From: Novosphingobium sp. SCN 66-18 | GTDB taxonomy: Bacteria > Pseudomonadota > Alphaproteobacteria > Sphingomonadales > Sphingomonadaceae | Direction of reading: 5' to 3' | Length of the DNA stretch: 64,000 bases | NCBI GenBank assembly: GCA_001725355.1 | Contig: MEGD01000024.1 | Span: 1,915 to 65,914, forward strand | In this document: positions 36,628 to 46,549 of the stretch, one piece after another | Numbering within the stretch: the first letter of the stretch is position 1 | How the letters are laid out: the number at the start of each line of letters is the position of its first letter | Notes under the pieces: generated by a model | What the model saw: the letters and a program-made list of their open reading frames with translations, nothing else | Told to the model about the DNA's origin: nothing | Database searches by the model: none | Position numbers and translations under genes: made by a program

Positions 36628-37557
36628 CTAAAGGCGCAGGCCCGCGGTTTCGTCGAGGCCGGCGATCAGGTTGAGGCTCTGCACCGCTGCGCCGCTGGCG
36701 CCCTTGCCGAGATTGTCGAGCCGCGCCACCAGCCGCGCCTGCGCACCGTCGGCGCTGGCGATCACATGCAGTTCCAGCCCGTCCCACGGCTCCATCGAAC
36801 CGCGCAGCAACAGTTCCCCTTCGGCCGGCGGCTCCTGCGCCACCGTGACGATCGGCGAACCGGCGTAGAACTGCGTCAGCGCCTGGCGCAGCAGGTCGGG
36901 CGCGGGGTTGCCGGGGATGATCGACAGCGGCAGCGGCACTTCCACGATCATGCCGCGGTGCGCGGGGACCACCGCCGGGCTGAACAGCGGCGCGATGGCG
37001 AGATGCGCGTATTGCTGCATCTCCGGCACGTGCTTGTGCCCGAAGGTGAGGCCATAGCCGCGCCAGGCGATGTCGCGGTCCTGTTCGAACCGGGCGATCA
37101 GCGCCTTGCCGCCGCCCGAATAGCCGGACACGGCGTTGCAGCTATAGGGCCACGCCGTGGGCAGCAGGCCGGCGCGCACCAGCGGCGCGACCAGCGCGAT
37201 GAAGCCGGTGGGATAGCAGCCCGGATTGGAAATGCGCGTGGCGTTTGCCACCGCTTCGCGCCCGACGATTTCGGGCAGGCCATAGGTCCACGCTTCCGCC
37301 ACACGGTGCGCCGTGGAGGCATCGATCACGCGGGTGCGATCGTTTGCGATCATCGCCACCGCCGCCTTCGCCGCGTCATCGGGCAGGCACAGGATCACGA
37401 CATCGGCGTCGTTGATCGCCTCGGCCCGCGCGGCATCGTCCTTGCGGCGCGCCTCGTCCAGCGCGATCAGGGTGAATTCGGGGCGATTGGCCAGCCGGTC
37501 GGCGATCTCCAGGCCGGTCGTGCCCGCCGCGCCGTCGATGAAGACGGAAGTGGTCAC
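36628..37557 (-). CDS. argC: N-acetyl-gamma-glutamyl-phosphate reductase, short type
   Basis: Third step of arginine synthesis: NADPH reduction of N-acetylglutamyl phosphate to the semialdehyde. FIDGAAGTTGLEIADRL is the cofactor motif. The catalytic Cys is C114 in SNPGCYPTG. FGHKHVPEM carries the catalytic His. At 309 residues it is the short (type 2) ArgC. It starts at GTG 37557, overlapping the SH3 gene stop (GTGA), so it is translated with it. Confidence 0.95.
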   Translation of the reverse strand: MTTSVFIDGAAGTTGLEIADRLANRPEFTLIALDEARRKDDAARAEAINDADVVILCLPDDAAKAAVAMIANDRTRVIDASTAHRVAEAWTYGLPEIVGREAVANATRISNPGCYPTGFIALVAPLVRAGLLPTAWPYSCNAVSGYSGGGKALIARFEQDRDIAWRGYGLTFGHKHVPEMQQYAHLAIAPLFSPAVVPAHRGMIVEVPLPLSIIPGNPAPDLLRQALTQFYAGSPIVTVAQEPPAEGELLLRGSMEPWDGLELHVIASADGAQARLVARLDNLGKGASGAAVQSLNLIAGLDETAGLRL

Positions 37558-38042
37558 GCGCCCGGCTCCGCCAGCGCGGTCAGCGGCACGTAGCCGACCA
37601 GCCCGTCCGCTCCAACCTGCCCCCAGGCCCAGTTGCCCGCCATGTCGAGCACGCTGAACACGGTGCCCGCATCCAGCGGCGCCATCACTTCGGCATCGTC
37701 ACGCCCGGCGCGGCGCAGCTCGGTTCCGCCCGCCGCGATCACGCGCGGCATCGGCACCGAATAGTGCGGCACGAAGACTTTGCCCGCCAGACGGATGTGC
37801 GCCAGATCGCCCCGCACCGGGATATGGTCCGCTTCCAGGCGCGGCACCGGACCCGACAGCGCAAGCTGTTCGGCGGGCACGGCATCGCCCGAAAAGGCGG
37901 ACTGGTCGATCAAGGCGGACTCGATGGTCAATTCGGCATGTCCCCGGAAGCGGAAAAGCGCGCGCTTATACGGCCCGGCCCCCTCATTCAAGGGCCGGCC
38001 ATCCTGCCCTGCCCCGCCGGACGCGCTACGCCGGCTGGCCAT
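37554..38042 (-). CDS. SH3-domain protein between aminopeptidase and argC
   Basis: About 162 residues if started at the ATG at 38042, which overlaps the end of the aminopeptidase gene by 17 bases; a later start is possible. The conserved core reads GDLAHIRLAGKVFVPHYSVPMPR, followed by a bacterial SH3-like fold (VMAPLDAGTVFSVLDMAGNWAWGQV...GYVPLTAL). No signal peptide is visible. Sphingomonads often keep this gene next to leucyl aminopeptidase. Function unknown; bacterial SH3 domains commonly bind peptidoglycan or peptides. Confidence 0.75.
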   Translation of the reverse strand: MASRRSASGGAGQDGRPLNEGAGPYKRALFRFRGHAELTIESALIDQSAFSGDAVPAEQLALSGPVPRLEADHIPVRGDLAHIRLAGKVFVPHYSVPMPRVIAAGGTELRRAGRDDAEVMAPLDAGTVFSVLDMAGNWAWGQVGADGLVGYVPLTALAEPGA

Positions 38043-39432
38043 AGCGGTCGAGCAGCAGCCCCCAGGCCGCGCGCAGGCCCAGCGCCTCGCCCCCCTTGGG
38101 CCGACCCGGCTTGGCCGAAGGACGCCAGGCGAAGGTATCGAAATGCACCCAGTCGATCCCCTCGCCCACGAAGCGATCGAGGAACAGCGCGGCGACGCTC
38201 GATCCGGCGAAACCGTTGGCATGGCTGTTCATGATGTCGGCCACGTCGGACTTCAGGTATTCGCGGTAGCCATCGTGGAGCGGCAGGCGCCAGCACGGAT
38301 CGTCGCGCTCCAGCCCGGCGCGCAGCAGGGCGCCGGCGGTGCCGTCCAGGCGCGCGAACATGGCGGGCAGGTCCGGCCCCAGCGCGACGCGGGCCGCGCC
38401 GGTCAGCGTGGCGAAATCGATTACCAGTTCCGGCTTGTCCTCGCTGGCGCGGGCCAGCGCATCCCCCAGCACGAGCCGCCCTTCCGCATCGGTATTGGTG
38501 ATCTCCACGCTCATGCCCTGCCGCGTGCGAAGAATGTCGCCGGGGCGGAAAGCGTTGCCGGAAATTGCGTTTTCCACTGCTGGAACAAGCAGATGCAGAT
38601 TGATCTTCAGCCCTGCCCGCATGATCAGGCCGGCCAGCGCCAGCGCGTGCGCGGCGCCACCCATGTCCTTCTTCATCAGCGCCATGCCCGAGGACGGCTT
38701 GATATCCAGCCCGCCCGAATCGAAGCACACGCCCTTGCCCACCACGGCGACGCGCGGATGCTTGGGATCGCCCCAGACCAGTTCGATCAGGCGCGGGGCA
38801 TGGCTGCGCGCGGCGGCGCGGCCGACGGCATGGACCATCGGGTAGTCGCGCTCCAGGACATCCCCGGCGAAGACGTGGATCTGCGCGTGATGCGCCTTGG
38901 CGAGCGCCCGCGCCTCGGCTTCGAGCTGCGCTGGCCCCATGTCTTCGGCCGGCGTGTTGACGAGATCGCGCACCATGGTGACCGCCGCCGCCTCGGCCAG
39001 CGCCGGGTCGATCGCCTTGGCGTCCCTGGTCAGCAGCACGCGCGGTTCGCCGCCCGTGGCGTCCTTGCGGTAGCGGTCGAAGCGGTACTGGCCGGTGACC
39101 CAGCCGTGCAGCGCCTTGCCGGCCTCGCCTTCGGCAAGCCGGTAGGTGCCGCCGGGCAGGGTTTCGGCGAGCTTCGCCAGGCACCAGCTGGTGAGCGCCG
39201 CGCAGTCGGCGACGCCGCCGGCCGCGAACCAGCCATCGCCATCGGGCAGGATCGCGACGTCCCCCGCCGCGCCCTCGAACTTCTGCGCGGCCAGGATCGC
39301 GCGCTGGCCGGCGGTGCGGGCCTTTTGCCATGCGGCGAAGGACGCCTTGTCGACCAGGTGGAGCGCGGTGGCGGCCTGTCCCCGGTCAGGTTGGATCAAT
39401 GTGGGCTGGTTCAAGGGCGTGCGGTCGTTCAT
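38026..39432 (-). CDS. Leucyl aminopeptidase, M17 family
   Basis: A metalloexopeptidase removing N-terminal residues from peptides in the cytoplasm. The 468-residue protein has an N-terminal alpha/beta domain and a catalytic C-terminal half. VGKGVCFDSGGLDIKPSSGM and KKDMGGAAH bind the two metals with NTDAEGRLVLGDAL, the M17 signature. The start MNDRTPLNQPTL at 39432 is used; upstream is the divergent DUF3298 gene. Likely operon: aminopeptidase, SH3 protein, argC. Confidence 0.94.
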   Translation of the reverse strand: MNDRTPLNQPTLIQPDRGQAATALHLVDKASFAAWQKARTAGQRAILAAQKFEGAAGDVAILPDGDGWFAAGGVADCAALTSWCLAKLAETLPGGTYRLAEGEAGKALHGWVTGQYRFDRYRKDATGGEPRVLLTRDAKAIDPALAEAAAVTMVRDLVNTPAEDMGPAQLEAEARALAKAHHAQIHVFAGDVLERDYPMVHAVGRAAARSHAPRLIELVWGDPKHPRVAVVGKGVCFDSGGLDIKPSSGMALMKKDMGGAAHALALAGLIMRAGLKINLHLLVPAVENAISGNAFRPGDILRTRQGMSVEITNTDAEGRLVLGDALARASEDKPELVIDFATLTGAARVALGPDLPAMFARLDGTAGALLRAGLERDDPCWRLPLHDGYREYLKSDVADIMNSHANGFAGSSVAALFLDRFVGEGIDWVHFDTFAWRPSAKPGRPKGGEALGLRAAWGLLLDRYGQPA

Positions 39433-39483
39433 GTTGCGGCGGACCTTGCCGCAGCCGTGCGGCAAGCGCGAGAGGAAATTGCG

Positions 39484-40338
39484 ATGAAGCACCCGGTTGC
39501 CGTTTCGATCTCGACCCTGTCCATCGCCCCCGTCCTGTTCGGCGCGATGCTGGCGACGGGCGCGTGCAGCAAGCCGGCACCGGCCACGCAGCCGGCTGCG
39601 GCGGCGTCCTCTTCGCACGCGCTGACCGCTCCCCCGGCGCCGCCCGCACCGCCCCAGCCCATGCCGGGCGTGGCGCGCAAGGTTTCCGAAAACAACGATC
39701 TCTACGAGTTCGACTATGCCTATCCGGCGGCGGCCGGCGCGATCCCGGCGCTGCGCGACCAGCTCGACAAGGACCTGATCGAGAAGAAGCAGGGCCTGGT
39801 CAACGAGGCCAGCGACGACCGCAAGGAAGCCAAGGCGAACGACTATCCCTTCCATGCCCATTCGCTTTCGCTCGACTGGAAGGTCGTGACCGACCTGCCC
39901 GGCTGGCTGAGCCTGTCGACGATCGTCGGCAGCTATTCGGGCGGTGCGCACCCGAACTACGTCTATGACACGGTCCTGTGGGACAAGGCCGCCGGGCAGC
40001 GCCGTGGCGTGACGGACCTGTTCACCTCGAAAGCCGCGCTGTCGCAGGCGATCCGCCAGCCGTTCTGCGCCGAACTCAACCGCCAGCGCGCGAAGAAGCG
40101 TGGCGAACCGGTGCCCGCGAACAGCGATTCCGAATTCGACGCGTGCATCGATCCGGTGGGCGAGACGGTGATCCTGGGGTCGGCCGGCAAGCAGGGCTTC
40201 GACCGCATCGGCGTGCTGGTGGCGCCATACGATGCCGGCCCCTATGCCGAAGGCTCGTATGAAGTGACCGTCCCGGTGACGAGCGCGGTGCTTGCCGCGG
40301 TGAAGCCGGAATACCGGGCCGCATTCAGAACGCGTTGA
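39484..40338 (+). CDS. DUF4163/DUF3298 (RsiV/PdaC-like) lipoprotein
   Basis: A 284-residue exported protein. A hydrophobic N-terminus ends in ATGACSKPAP, a probable but imperfect lipobox, followed by an Ala/Pro linker. The body has the two-part DUF4163-DUF3298 architecture: FDYAYPAAAGAIPALRDQLDKDL, then SYSGGAHPNYVYDTVLWDKAAGQ, which is the hallmark segment. Relatives include lysozyme-binding RsiV and the deacetylase PdaC's accessory domain. No sigma factor or deacetylase adjoins, so the ligand is unknown. GAGAGGAA precedes the ATG. A 38-bp gap separates it from map. Confidence 0.85.
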   Translation: MKHPVAVSISTLSIAPVLFGAMLATGACSKPAPATQPAAAASSSHALTAPPAPPAPPQPMPGVARKVSENNDLYEFDYAYPAAAGAIPALRDQLDKDLIEKKQGLVNEASDDRKEAKANDYPFHAHSLSLDWKVVTDLPGWLSLSTIVGSYSGGAHPNYVYDTVLWDKAAGQRRGVTDLFTSKAALSQAIRQPFCAELNRQRAKKRGEPVPANSDSEFDACIDPVGETVILGSAGKQGFDRIGVLVAPYDAGPYAEGSYEVTVPVTSAVLAAVKPEYRAAFRTR

Positions 40339-40375
40339 TCTCGCATTTTCGCCGGGCACGCGCTATATACGCGGA

Positions 40376-41206
40376 ATGACCCAGTATGTGATCGCAGACG
40401 ATACCGAAGTCCTCCCGCGCGACGGGACCATCAAGCTCCATGGCCCCGCCGGGTTCGAGGGCATGCGCAAGGCCGGCCGCCTTGCCGCCGAAATCCTCGA
40501 CGCGCTGGCCCCGCTGGTGCAGCCGGGCGTGACCACCGCCGCGCTGGACGACGTGGTGCGGCAGATGACGCTGGATGCCGGCGCCGTGCCCGCAACGCTG
40601 GGCTATCGCGGCTATGCGCATTCGTGCTGCATCTCGATCAACCATGTCGTGTGCCACGGCATCCCTTCGGACAAGACGCTGAAGGACGGCGATATCGTCA
40701 ATATCGACGTGACCCCGCTGCTGGACGGCTGGCACGGCGATTCCAGCCGCATGTACCTCGTCGGCGACGTGCCGCTGAAGGCGCGGCGGCTGGTGGACGT
40801 GACCTACGAATGCCTGATGATCGGCATCGAGCACGCCAGGCCCGGCGCGCGGCTGGGCGATATCGGCGCGGCGATCCAGGCCCATGCCGAACGGCAGCGC
40901 TACGGCGTGGTGCGCGAATTCTGCGGCCACGGACTTGGCCGCCTGTTCCACGATGCGCCGGAAGTGGTCCACGCGGGTCGCGCCGGCACCGGCCCCGAAC
41001 TGCGCCCCGGCATGTTCTTCACGATCGAGCCGATGATCAACCTGGGCAAGCCGGGCGTGAAGATTCTCGACGACGGCTGGACGGCGGTGACGCGCGACCG
41101 TTCGCTTTCGGCGCAGTTCGAACATTCCATCGGCATCACCGAAGATGGCTGCGAGATTTTCACGGCCAGCCCGAAGGGACTTCACCGACCGCCCTATTCG
41201 GCCTGA
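40376..41206 (+). CDS. map: Type I methionine aminopeptidase
   Basis: Removes the initiator methionine from nascent proteins. All five metal ligands can be placed: Asp in DIVNIDVTP, Asp in HGDSSRMY, His in FCGHGLGR, Glu in TIEPMIN and Glu in QFEHSIGIT. INHVVCHGIP is the substrate-pocket motif. At 276 residues it is a normal MetAP Ia without an N-terminal extension. Confidence 0.97.
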   Translation: MTQYVIADDTEVLPRDGTIKLHGPAGFEGMRKAGRLAAEILDALAPLVQPGVTTAALDDVVRQMTLDAGAVPATLGYRGYAHSCCISINHVVCHGIPSDKTLKDGDIVNIDVTPLLDGWHGDSSRMYLVGDVPLKARRLVDVTYECLMIGIEHARPGARLGDIGAAIQAHAERQRYGVVREFCGHGLGRLFHDAPEVVHAGRAGTGPELRPGMFFTIEPMINLGKPGVKILDDGWTAVTRDRSLSAQFEHSIGITEDGCEIFTASPKGLHRPPYSA

Positions 41207-41860
<654 letters not shown>

Positions 41861-41871
41861 GACAGGCTTGT

Positions 41872-41905
41872 CCGCCTGCCCGGCGCCACGGAGCCGGGCG
41901 GGCGG
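41872..41905 (+). promoter_or_regulatory. Strong hairpin in the glnB-glnA leader
   Basis: A 13-bp GC-rich stem (41872-41884 with 41893-41905, one G-U pair) without a U-tract. A smaller CTCCC/GGGAG hairpin follows just downstream. Possible processing or protection element for the glnA transcript. Confidence 0.4.
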
Positions 41906-41999
41906 GCTCCCTCTTGGGAGGCTGGCTCAGGGACCGTCAGCCTTCAAGAGACTATCACCCCGAATGCCCCGATGAGGGGGGCAAGAAGAAGGACCAGCG

Positions 42000-43409
42000 A
42001 TGGCAAGTGCAAAGGACATCCTCGCCCGTATCAAGGACGAGGAAATCGAGTGGGTCGATCTCCGCTTCACCGATCCCAAGGGCAAGTGGCAGCACCTGAC
42101 CATGGTTGCTTCCGTCCTGGGTGAAGACGAACTCGAAGACGGCCTGATGTTCGACGGTTCGTCGATCGAAGGCTGGAAGGCCATCAACGAATCCGACATG
42201 ATCCTCAAGCCGGATCTCGACGCGGTCTACATCGATCCGTTCAGCGCGACGCCGATGATGATCCTGGTCTGCGACATCGTCGAACCCTCGACCGGCGAAC
42301 TCTATGCCCGCGACCCGCGTTCGACCGCGAAGCGCGCCGAAGCCTTCGTCAAGTCCTCGGGCATCGGCGATACCGTCTATGTCGGTCCGGAAGCCGAGTT
42401 CTTCGTGTTCGACGACGTGAAGTTCTACGACGGCTACAACGGTAACGGCTTCTCGATCGACGACATCGAACTGCCGACCAATTCGAACAAGGACTACGAA
42501 GGCGGCAACCTGGCGCACCGTCCGCGCGCCAAGGGCGGCTACTTCCCGGTCGCCCCGGTCGACAGCCTGGTCGACGTGCGTGGCGAAATGGTCTCGACCA
42601 TGATCGAGATGGGCCTGCCCTGCGACAAGCACCACCACGAAGTGGCCTCGGCACAGCACGAACTGGGCCTGACCTTCGGCACGCTCGTCACCACCGCCGA
42701 CCGCATGCAGGTCTACAAGTACGTGGTGCAGCAGGTCGCGCATGCCTATGGCAAGACCGCCACGTTCATGCCGAAGCCGATCAAGACCGACAACGGTTCG
42801 GGCATGCACACCCACATCTCGATCTGGGACGCGGGCAAGCCCCTGTTCGCCGGCAACGGCTATGCCGGCCTGTCGGACATGTGCCTGTACTTCATCGGCG
42901 GCGTTATCAAGCACGCCAAGGCGCTGAACGCCTTCACCAACCCGACCACCAACAGCTACAAGCGCCTGGTGCCGGGCTATGAAGCGCCTGTGCTGCTCGC
43001 CTATTCGGCGCGCAACCGTTCGGCCTCGTGCCGCATCCCCTATGGTGCCGGCGACAAGGCCAAGCGCGTGGAATTCCGCTTCCCCGACGCGATGGCCAAC
43101 CCCTACCTGTGCTATGCCGCGCTGCTGATGGCCGGTCTCGACGGGATCAAGAACAAGATCCACCCGGGCGAAGCCATGGACAAGAACCTTTACGATCTGC
43201 CGCCGGAAGAACTCGCCGCCGTGCCGACCGTCTGCGGTTCGCTGCGCGAAGCGCTGGACGCGCTGACCGCCGACCACGACTTCCTGATCCAGGGTGGCGT
43301 GTTCACCAAGGACCAGATCGAAGCCTACATCGAACTGAAGTGGCCGGAAGTGATGCGCTGGGAAACCACGCCGTCGGCCGTCGAGTTCGACATGTACTAC
43401 AGCGCCTGA
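42000..43409 (+). CDS. glnA: Glutamine synthetase type I
   Basis: Assimilates ammonia into glutamine using ATP; a dodecamer. The 469-residue protein has the N-terminal beta-grasp ([26 protein letters not shown]) and the ATP/metal motif [24 protein letters not shown] and [10 protein letters not shown] follow, with the glutamate-binding [10 protein letters not shown]. The adenylylation site is Tyr398 in [10 protein letters not shown], so regulation by GlnE is expected (type I-beta). It is preceded by AAGGACCA, seven bases from the ATG, and follows glnB. Confidence 0.98.
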   Translation: MASAKDILARIKDEEIEWVDLRFTDPKGKWQHLTMVASVLGEDELEDGLMFDGSSIEGWKAINESDMILKPDLDAVYIDPFSATPMMILVCDIVEPSTGELYARDPRSTAKRAEAFVKSSGIGDTVYVGPEAEFFVFDDVKFYDGYNGNGFSIDDIELPTNSNKDYEGGNLAHRPRAKGGYFPVAPVDSLVDVRGEMVSTMIEMGLPCDKHHHEVASAQHELGLTFGTLVTTADRMQVYKYVVQQVAHAYGKTATFMPKPIKTDNGSGMHTHISIWDAGKPLFAGNGYAGLSDMCLYFIGGVIKHAKALNAFTNPTTNSYKRLVPGYEAPVLLAYSARNRSASCRIPYGAGDKAKRVEFRFPDAMANPYLCYAALLMAGLDGIKNKIHPGEAMDKNLYDLPPEELAAVPTVCGSLREALDALTADHDFLIQGGVFTKDQIEAYIELKWPEVMRWETTPSAVEFDMYYSA

Positions 43410-43442
43410 TCCGCGCCGCCCGCAAGGGACACGATCACCAGG

Positions 43443-43480
43443 GGGCGTCCGGACTTCGGTCCGGGCGCCCTTTGCTTTGG
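43443..43480 (+). terminator. glnA terminator
   Basis: 12-bp stem (43443-43454 with 43459-43470), a TTCG tetraloop, then TTTGCTTT. Confidence 0.75.
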
Positions 43481-43512
43481 CGATGCTACCGACAAACACG
43501 GAACGCGGGAAG

Positions 43513-43592
43513 CCCGCCCCGCTGCGACGAACACCGCCTGCGGCGGCGCAAGTCTCACTCCCCTCCCGCTTGCGGGAGGGGTCGGGGGTGGG
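43513..43592. repeat. GC-rich dispersed repeat, copy 2
   Basis: Reverse orientation of the copy at 34267-34346, with the same hairpin CCCTCCCGCTTGCGGGAGGG and the same flanking CCGCTGCGAC and GGGGTGGG. Confidence 0.85.
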
Positions 43593-43647
43593 AACGGGCC
43601 ACCCCGAGACACTGGCCCGCGCCGGCCATAACGCCTATCGGTGGGCG

Positions 43648-44079
43648 ATGGCCCGCCAGTACGATCTCCGCCCCGCCCGCGCCCTGCGCATCCACTGCCC
43701 CGTGCCGGAGCCGGTGCTGGCGCGCCTGCTCGCGGGCGATCGCCACGCGCTGGAGGACGACCCGGCGCTGGCAGCCATGCTCGCGATCGTGCGGGGCGAT
43801 AATCCGCTGGGCGATTTTAGTCTCTATCGCGGCGTCATGGAGATCTCGCCCGGCTGGGAGCTGTTCACGCCGACGGCCACTGCCCGCCCCACGGCCGGCA
43901 CCGCCGATGAAAACGCAGTGTCATCCACCGTGATCCTGACCGTCCACCTGCCGCACGATGCGCCGCAGGACCGGATCGATGCCGCGATCGACGCGATCCT
44001 GCGCGCCCATCCCTGGGAAGTGCCGGTGATCGAGCTGACCGAAACCCGGCTGGTGACGCGCGCGCCGGAAGGGCGCTGA
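43648..44079 (+). CDS. Hypothetical protein with a CutA/P-II-like C-terminus
   Basis: A 143-residue protein if started at MARQYDLRPARALRIHC; the longer in-frame reading would translate a dispersed repeat. The N-terminal half is helical (EPVLARLLAGDRHALEDDP). The C-terminal half alternates strand and helix, VILTVHLPHDAPQDRIDAAIDAIL followed by AHPWEVPVIELTET. This pattern, ending in HPWEVPVIEL, resembles the HPYEVPEI end of CutA1 and the P-II-like insert of NIF3 proteins, a ferredoxin-like trimer fold. The resemblance is by eye and weak. It lies downstream of glnB-glnA behind a terminator. Confidence 0.55.
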   Translation: MARQYDLRPARALRIHCPVPEPVLARLLAGDRHALEDDPALAAMLAIVRGDNPLGDFSLYRGVMEISPGWELFTPTATARPTAGTADENAVSSTVILTVHLPHDAPQDRIDAAIDAILRAHPWEVPVIELTETRLVTRAPEGR

Positions 44080-44089
44080 AAGCGGGCGC

Positions 44090-46384
44090 TTACCCGACGA
44101 GCCGTCGCTTGGCGCCATCCTCGGCGTCGCGGGTCAGCAGCGCGAACGCCTCCTGCGGCGCGAGCGCGGCCCAGAACAGGTGCCCCTGCACCAGCTCGCA
44201 GCCGGCAGCCTGGACGAGCTGGCGCTGGACATCGGTTTCGACGCCTTCGGCCACGACCTTCATCCGCAAGGTATGGCCGAGCGAGACAATCGCGCAGAGG
44301 ATCGAGTGGGCATCGACATCGCCTTCGACATTCTGCACGAACGAGCGGTCGATCTTGATCCGGTCGAACTGGAACGACCGCAGGTAGCTGAGGCTCGAAT
44401 AGCCGATGCCGAAATCGTCGAGCGCGATGCGGAAGCCCATGCCGTTGAGTTCGCGCAGCACCGAGAAGACGTGCTCGCTGCGATCCAGCATCACGCCTTC
44501 GGTGACTTCCAGCACCACCCGGCGCGGGTCCATGCCGGTTTCGGCCAGGATGGTGCGCAACGTGACGAGGAAATCGCTGGCCATGATCTGCAAGGGCGAG
44601 AGGTTGACCGAGATGTCGCACGGCCAGCCTTGGCATTCGTTGAATACCCGCCGCAGCACCCAGTTGCCCAGCGGGATCATCAGGCCCGCCTGTTCCGCCA
44701 CGGGCACGAACAGGCCCGGCCGGATTTCCCCGCGATCGGGATGATACCAGCGCAGCAGCGCCTCAAAGCCATGGATGCCGCCATCGGGCAGCCCGATGAT
44801 CGGCTGGAACGCCACCGACAGTTCGTCGCGCGCGATGGCGCGGCGCAGTTCCATCTCCATTTCGCGCCGCAGCTTCAGGCTGGCGTCCATATCGCGGGTG
44901 AAACGGCGGTAGCGCGCGCGGCCGCGCTGCTTGGCGCGATAGAGCGCGATATCTGCGCGGCGCAGCAGTTCGCCCGGATCCTCGCTCTGCTCCGGCCCCC
45001 AGCTGATCCCGCACGAGCAGGTGACTTCCAGCGTGTTGCCGGAAATCAGGAAGGGTTCGCGCATCAGGTCCATGATCTGCGTGCCCAGCTCGTCGGCCGT
45101 GGCGCGTCCGCCGGGCGACCGGCGCATCAGCACGAATTCGTCGCCGCCGAAGCGCGACAGGAAGTCGGTGGACGGCAAGGCGCGGCGCAGGCGCATGGCC
45201 ACCTGCCGCACCAGTTCGTCGCCGACGTGATGTCCCAGCGTATCGTTGACGACCTTGAAGCTGTCGATATCGAGATAGGCGACGAACACGTCGCCCAGGC
45301 GCTGATCGTTGATGCAGGCCGAAAGCTCCTGCCGCAGCCGCTGCATGTAATGCACGCGGTTGGGCAGGCCCGACATCGCGTCGTGCATCGCGTTGTGCTG
45401 GGCTTGCGCTTCGCTCACCACCAGTTCGCGCGTGGTGCGCATGTGACGGCGCACGATCATCACGCCACCGAGCAGCACCCCCACGAAGAACAGGATAAAC
45501 GCCGAAAGCAGGGGCGCGGTCCGCCGGATGATCGCTTCGCCGGGGCGGCGCGCCGCCCAATCGAGCCAGCCGATGGTATGGCCGCTGGGATCGGCGATCG
45601 GCGTGCCGTTGCGCGCCCGGTCCGCGGACGGCGGACCATCGCTCACCCGCATATCGTCGAGCAGCACCGCGCGGCTGAGTTCCTGCAGCAGGGTTTCGTC
45701 CATGATCCGGACGAGCAGCACGTAGTTGGGAGCACGCTGCAACAGGTCAACGTGCGAATCGGGGATGATCGCGGCGACGGTCATGATCGCCGGCCGCCCC
45801 TGGTATCGGGAAAATTCGTAAAGCCCGCGCTGCATCGGGTAGCCACGCCGGTCGACCGGCCACTTGCCGTCTTCGAGCGTGATCCAGCGCGCGATGTCTC
45901 CATCATCCCGGCTTTCGCCGTGCGTGCGCGCGATCAGGCGGGCAACGCGCGGTTGCAGCCCGGCATAGCGGTCGGCGGGCGCTTCTTCGCCCCGCTCCCA
46001 CCCGCGCACCAGCGAACCATCGGCACGCACCAGAAAAACGTGATCGGCGCGCTGGCTGCCCCAGAAAAAGTAGCCGAGGTAGGTCCGCGTCCAAACCGGA
46101 TCGTCGCCGAGCACCGCATGGCGCATGGCGTCATCCCAGGTCTGCTGCAGCTTCTGCGCCGCAAGTATCCGTTTGGCCGAGCTGTCGAGATAGTGCGCGA
46201 CTCGGACGCGCTCGTCGCTCTGCGCCAGTTCGTCGGCGATGCGAGTCGAGTTGCTGAACGAGGCCACCAGGGCGACCGACAGCGCCAGCAGCGCGAGGAA
46301 AGTGGCCACGACAATCCAACTGGAGCGCAACACGCCCGCCGTGCGCCGCAGCGCCGTTGCCCGTGACAGATACCCAATCGCCAT
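44090..46384 (-). CDS. CHASE4-GGDEF-EAL c-di-GMP signalling protein
   Basis: A 764-residue membrane sensor that may both make and break cyclic di-GMP. Transmembrane helices are at about 22-42 and 291-311. Between them is a CHASE4-like periplasmic sensor (about 50-285, containing WDDAMRHAVLGDDPVWTRTYL). The GGDEF active site is intact at 413-417 (RFGGDEFVLM); the RxxD inhibitory site upstream is absent (PSTD). The EAL domain (about 515-755) keeps E541-A-L, SVNLSPLQ, EVTEG, DDFGIGYSS, IKIDRSFV and EGVE, so it looks catalytically complete. It reads divergently from the aldehyde dehydrogenase. The signal sensed is unknown. Confidence 0.93.
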   Translation of the reverse strand: MAIGYLSRATALRRTAGVLRSSWIVVATFLALLALSVALVASFSNSTRIADELAQSDERVRVAHYLDSSAKRILAAQKLQQTWDDAMRHAVLGDDPVWTRTYLGYFFWGSQRADHVFLVRADGSLVRGWERGEEAPADRYAGLQPRVARLIARTHGESRDDGDIARWITLEDGKWPVDRRGYPMQRGLYEFSRYQGRPAIMTVAAIIPDSHVDLLQRAPNYVLLVRIMDETLLQELSRAVLLDDMRVSDGPPSADRARNGTPIADPSGHTIGWLDWAARRPGEAIIRRTAPLLSAFILFFVGVLLGGVMIVRRHMRTTRELVVSEAQAQHNAMHDAMSGLPNRVHYMQRLRQELSACINDQRLGDVFVAYLDIDSFKVVNDTLGHHVGDELVRQVAMRLRRALPSTDFLSRFGGDEFVLMRRSPGGRATADELGTQIMDLMREPFLISGNTLEVTCSCGISWGPEQSEDPGELLRRADIALYRAKQRGRARYRRFTRDMDASLKLRREMEMELRRAIARDELSVAFQPIIGLPDGGIHGFEALLRWYHPDRGEIRPGLFVPVAEQAGLMIPLGNWVLRRVFNECQGWPCDISVNLSPLQIMASDFLVTLRTILAETGMDPRRVVLEVTEGVMLDRSEHVFSVLRELNGMGFRIALDDFGIGYSSLSYLRSFQFDRIKIDRSFVQNVEGDVDAHSILCAIVSLGHTLRMKVVAEGVETDVQRQLVQAAGCELVQGHLFWAALAPQEAFALLTRDAEDGAKRRLVG

Positions 46385-46549
46385 GCATCGGGACGGTAGA
46401 GGCCCTATCCGAACAAATGGTTAGCGCGGCACTATCCATCGCCAACGATTTTGCACGTCCGGACGGTTGCAATCGGCTACTCAAACTTGCAAATCTGCGA
46501 TGGCCTTCCTAATTGTTCGTAAGACTAACTTTTTCAGCGGGAGTAAGAT

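Noticed and set aside
37780-39483. Long plus-strand open frame running into the DUF3298 lipoprotein
   Set aside because: The first two thirds are antisense to leucyl aminopeptidase and the SH3 gene, with Arg/Ala/His-rich composition typical of GC-rich shadow frames. The real start is the signal-bearing ATG at 39484.
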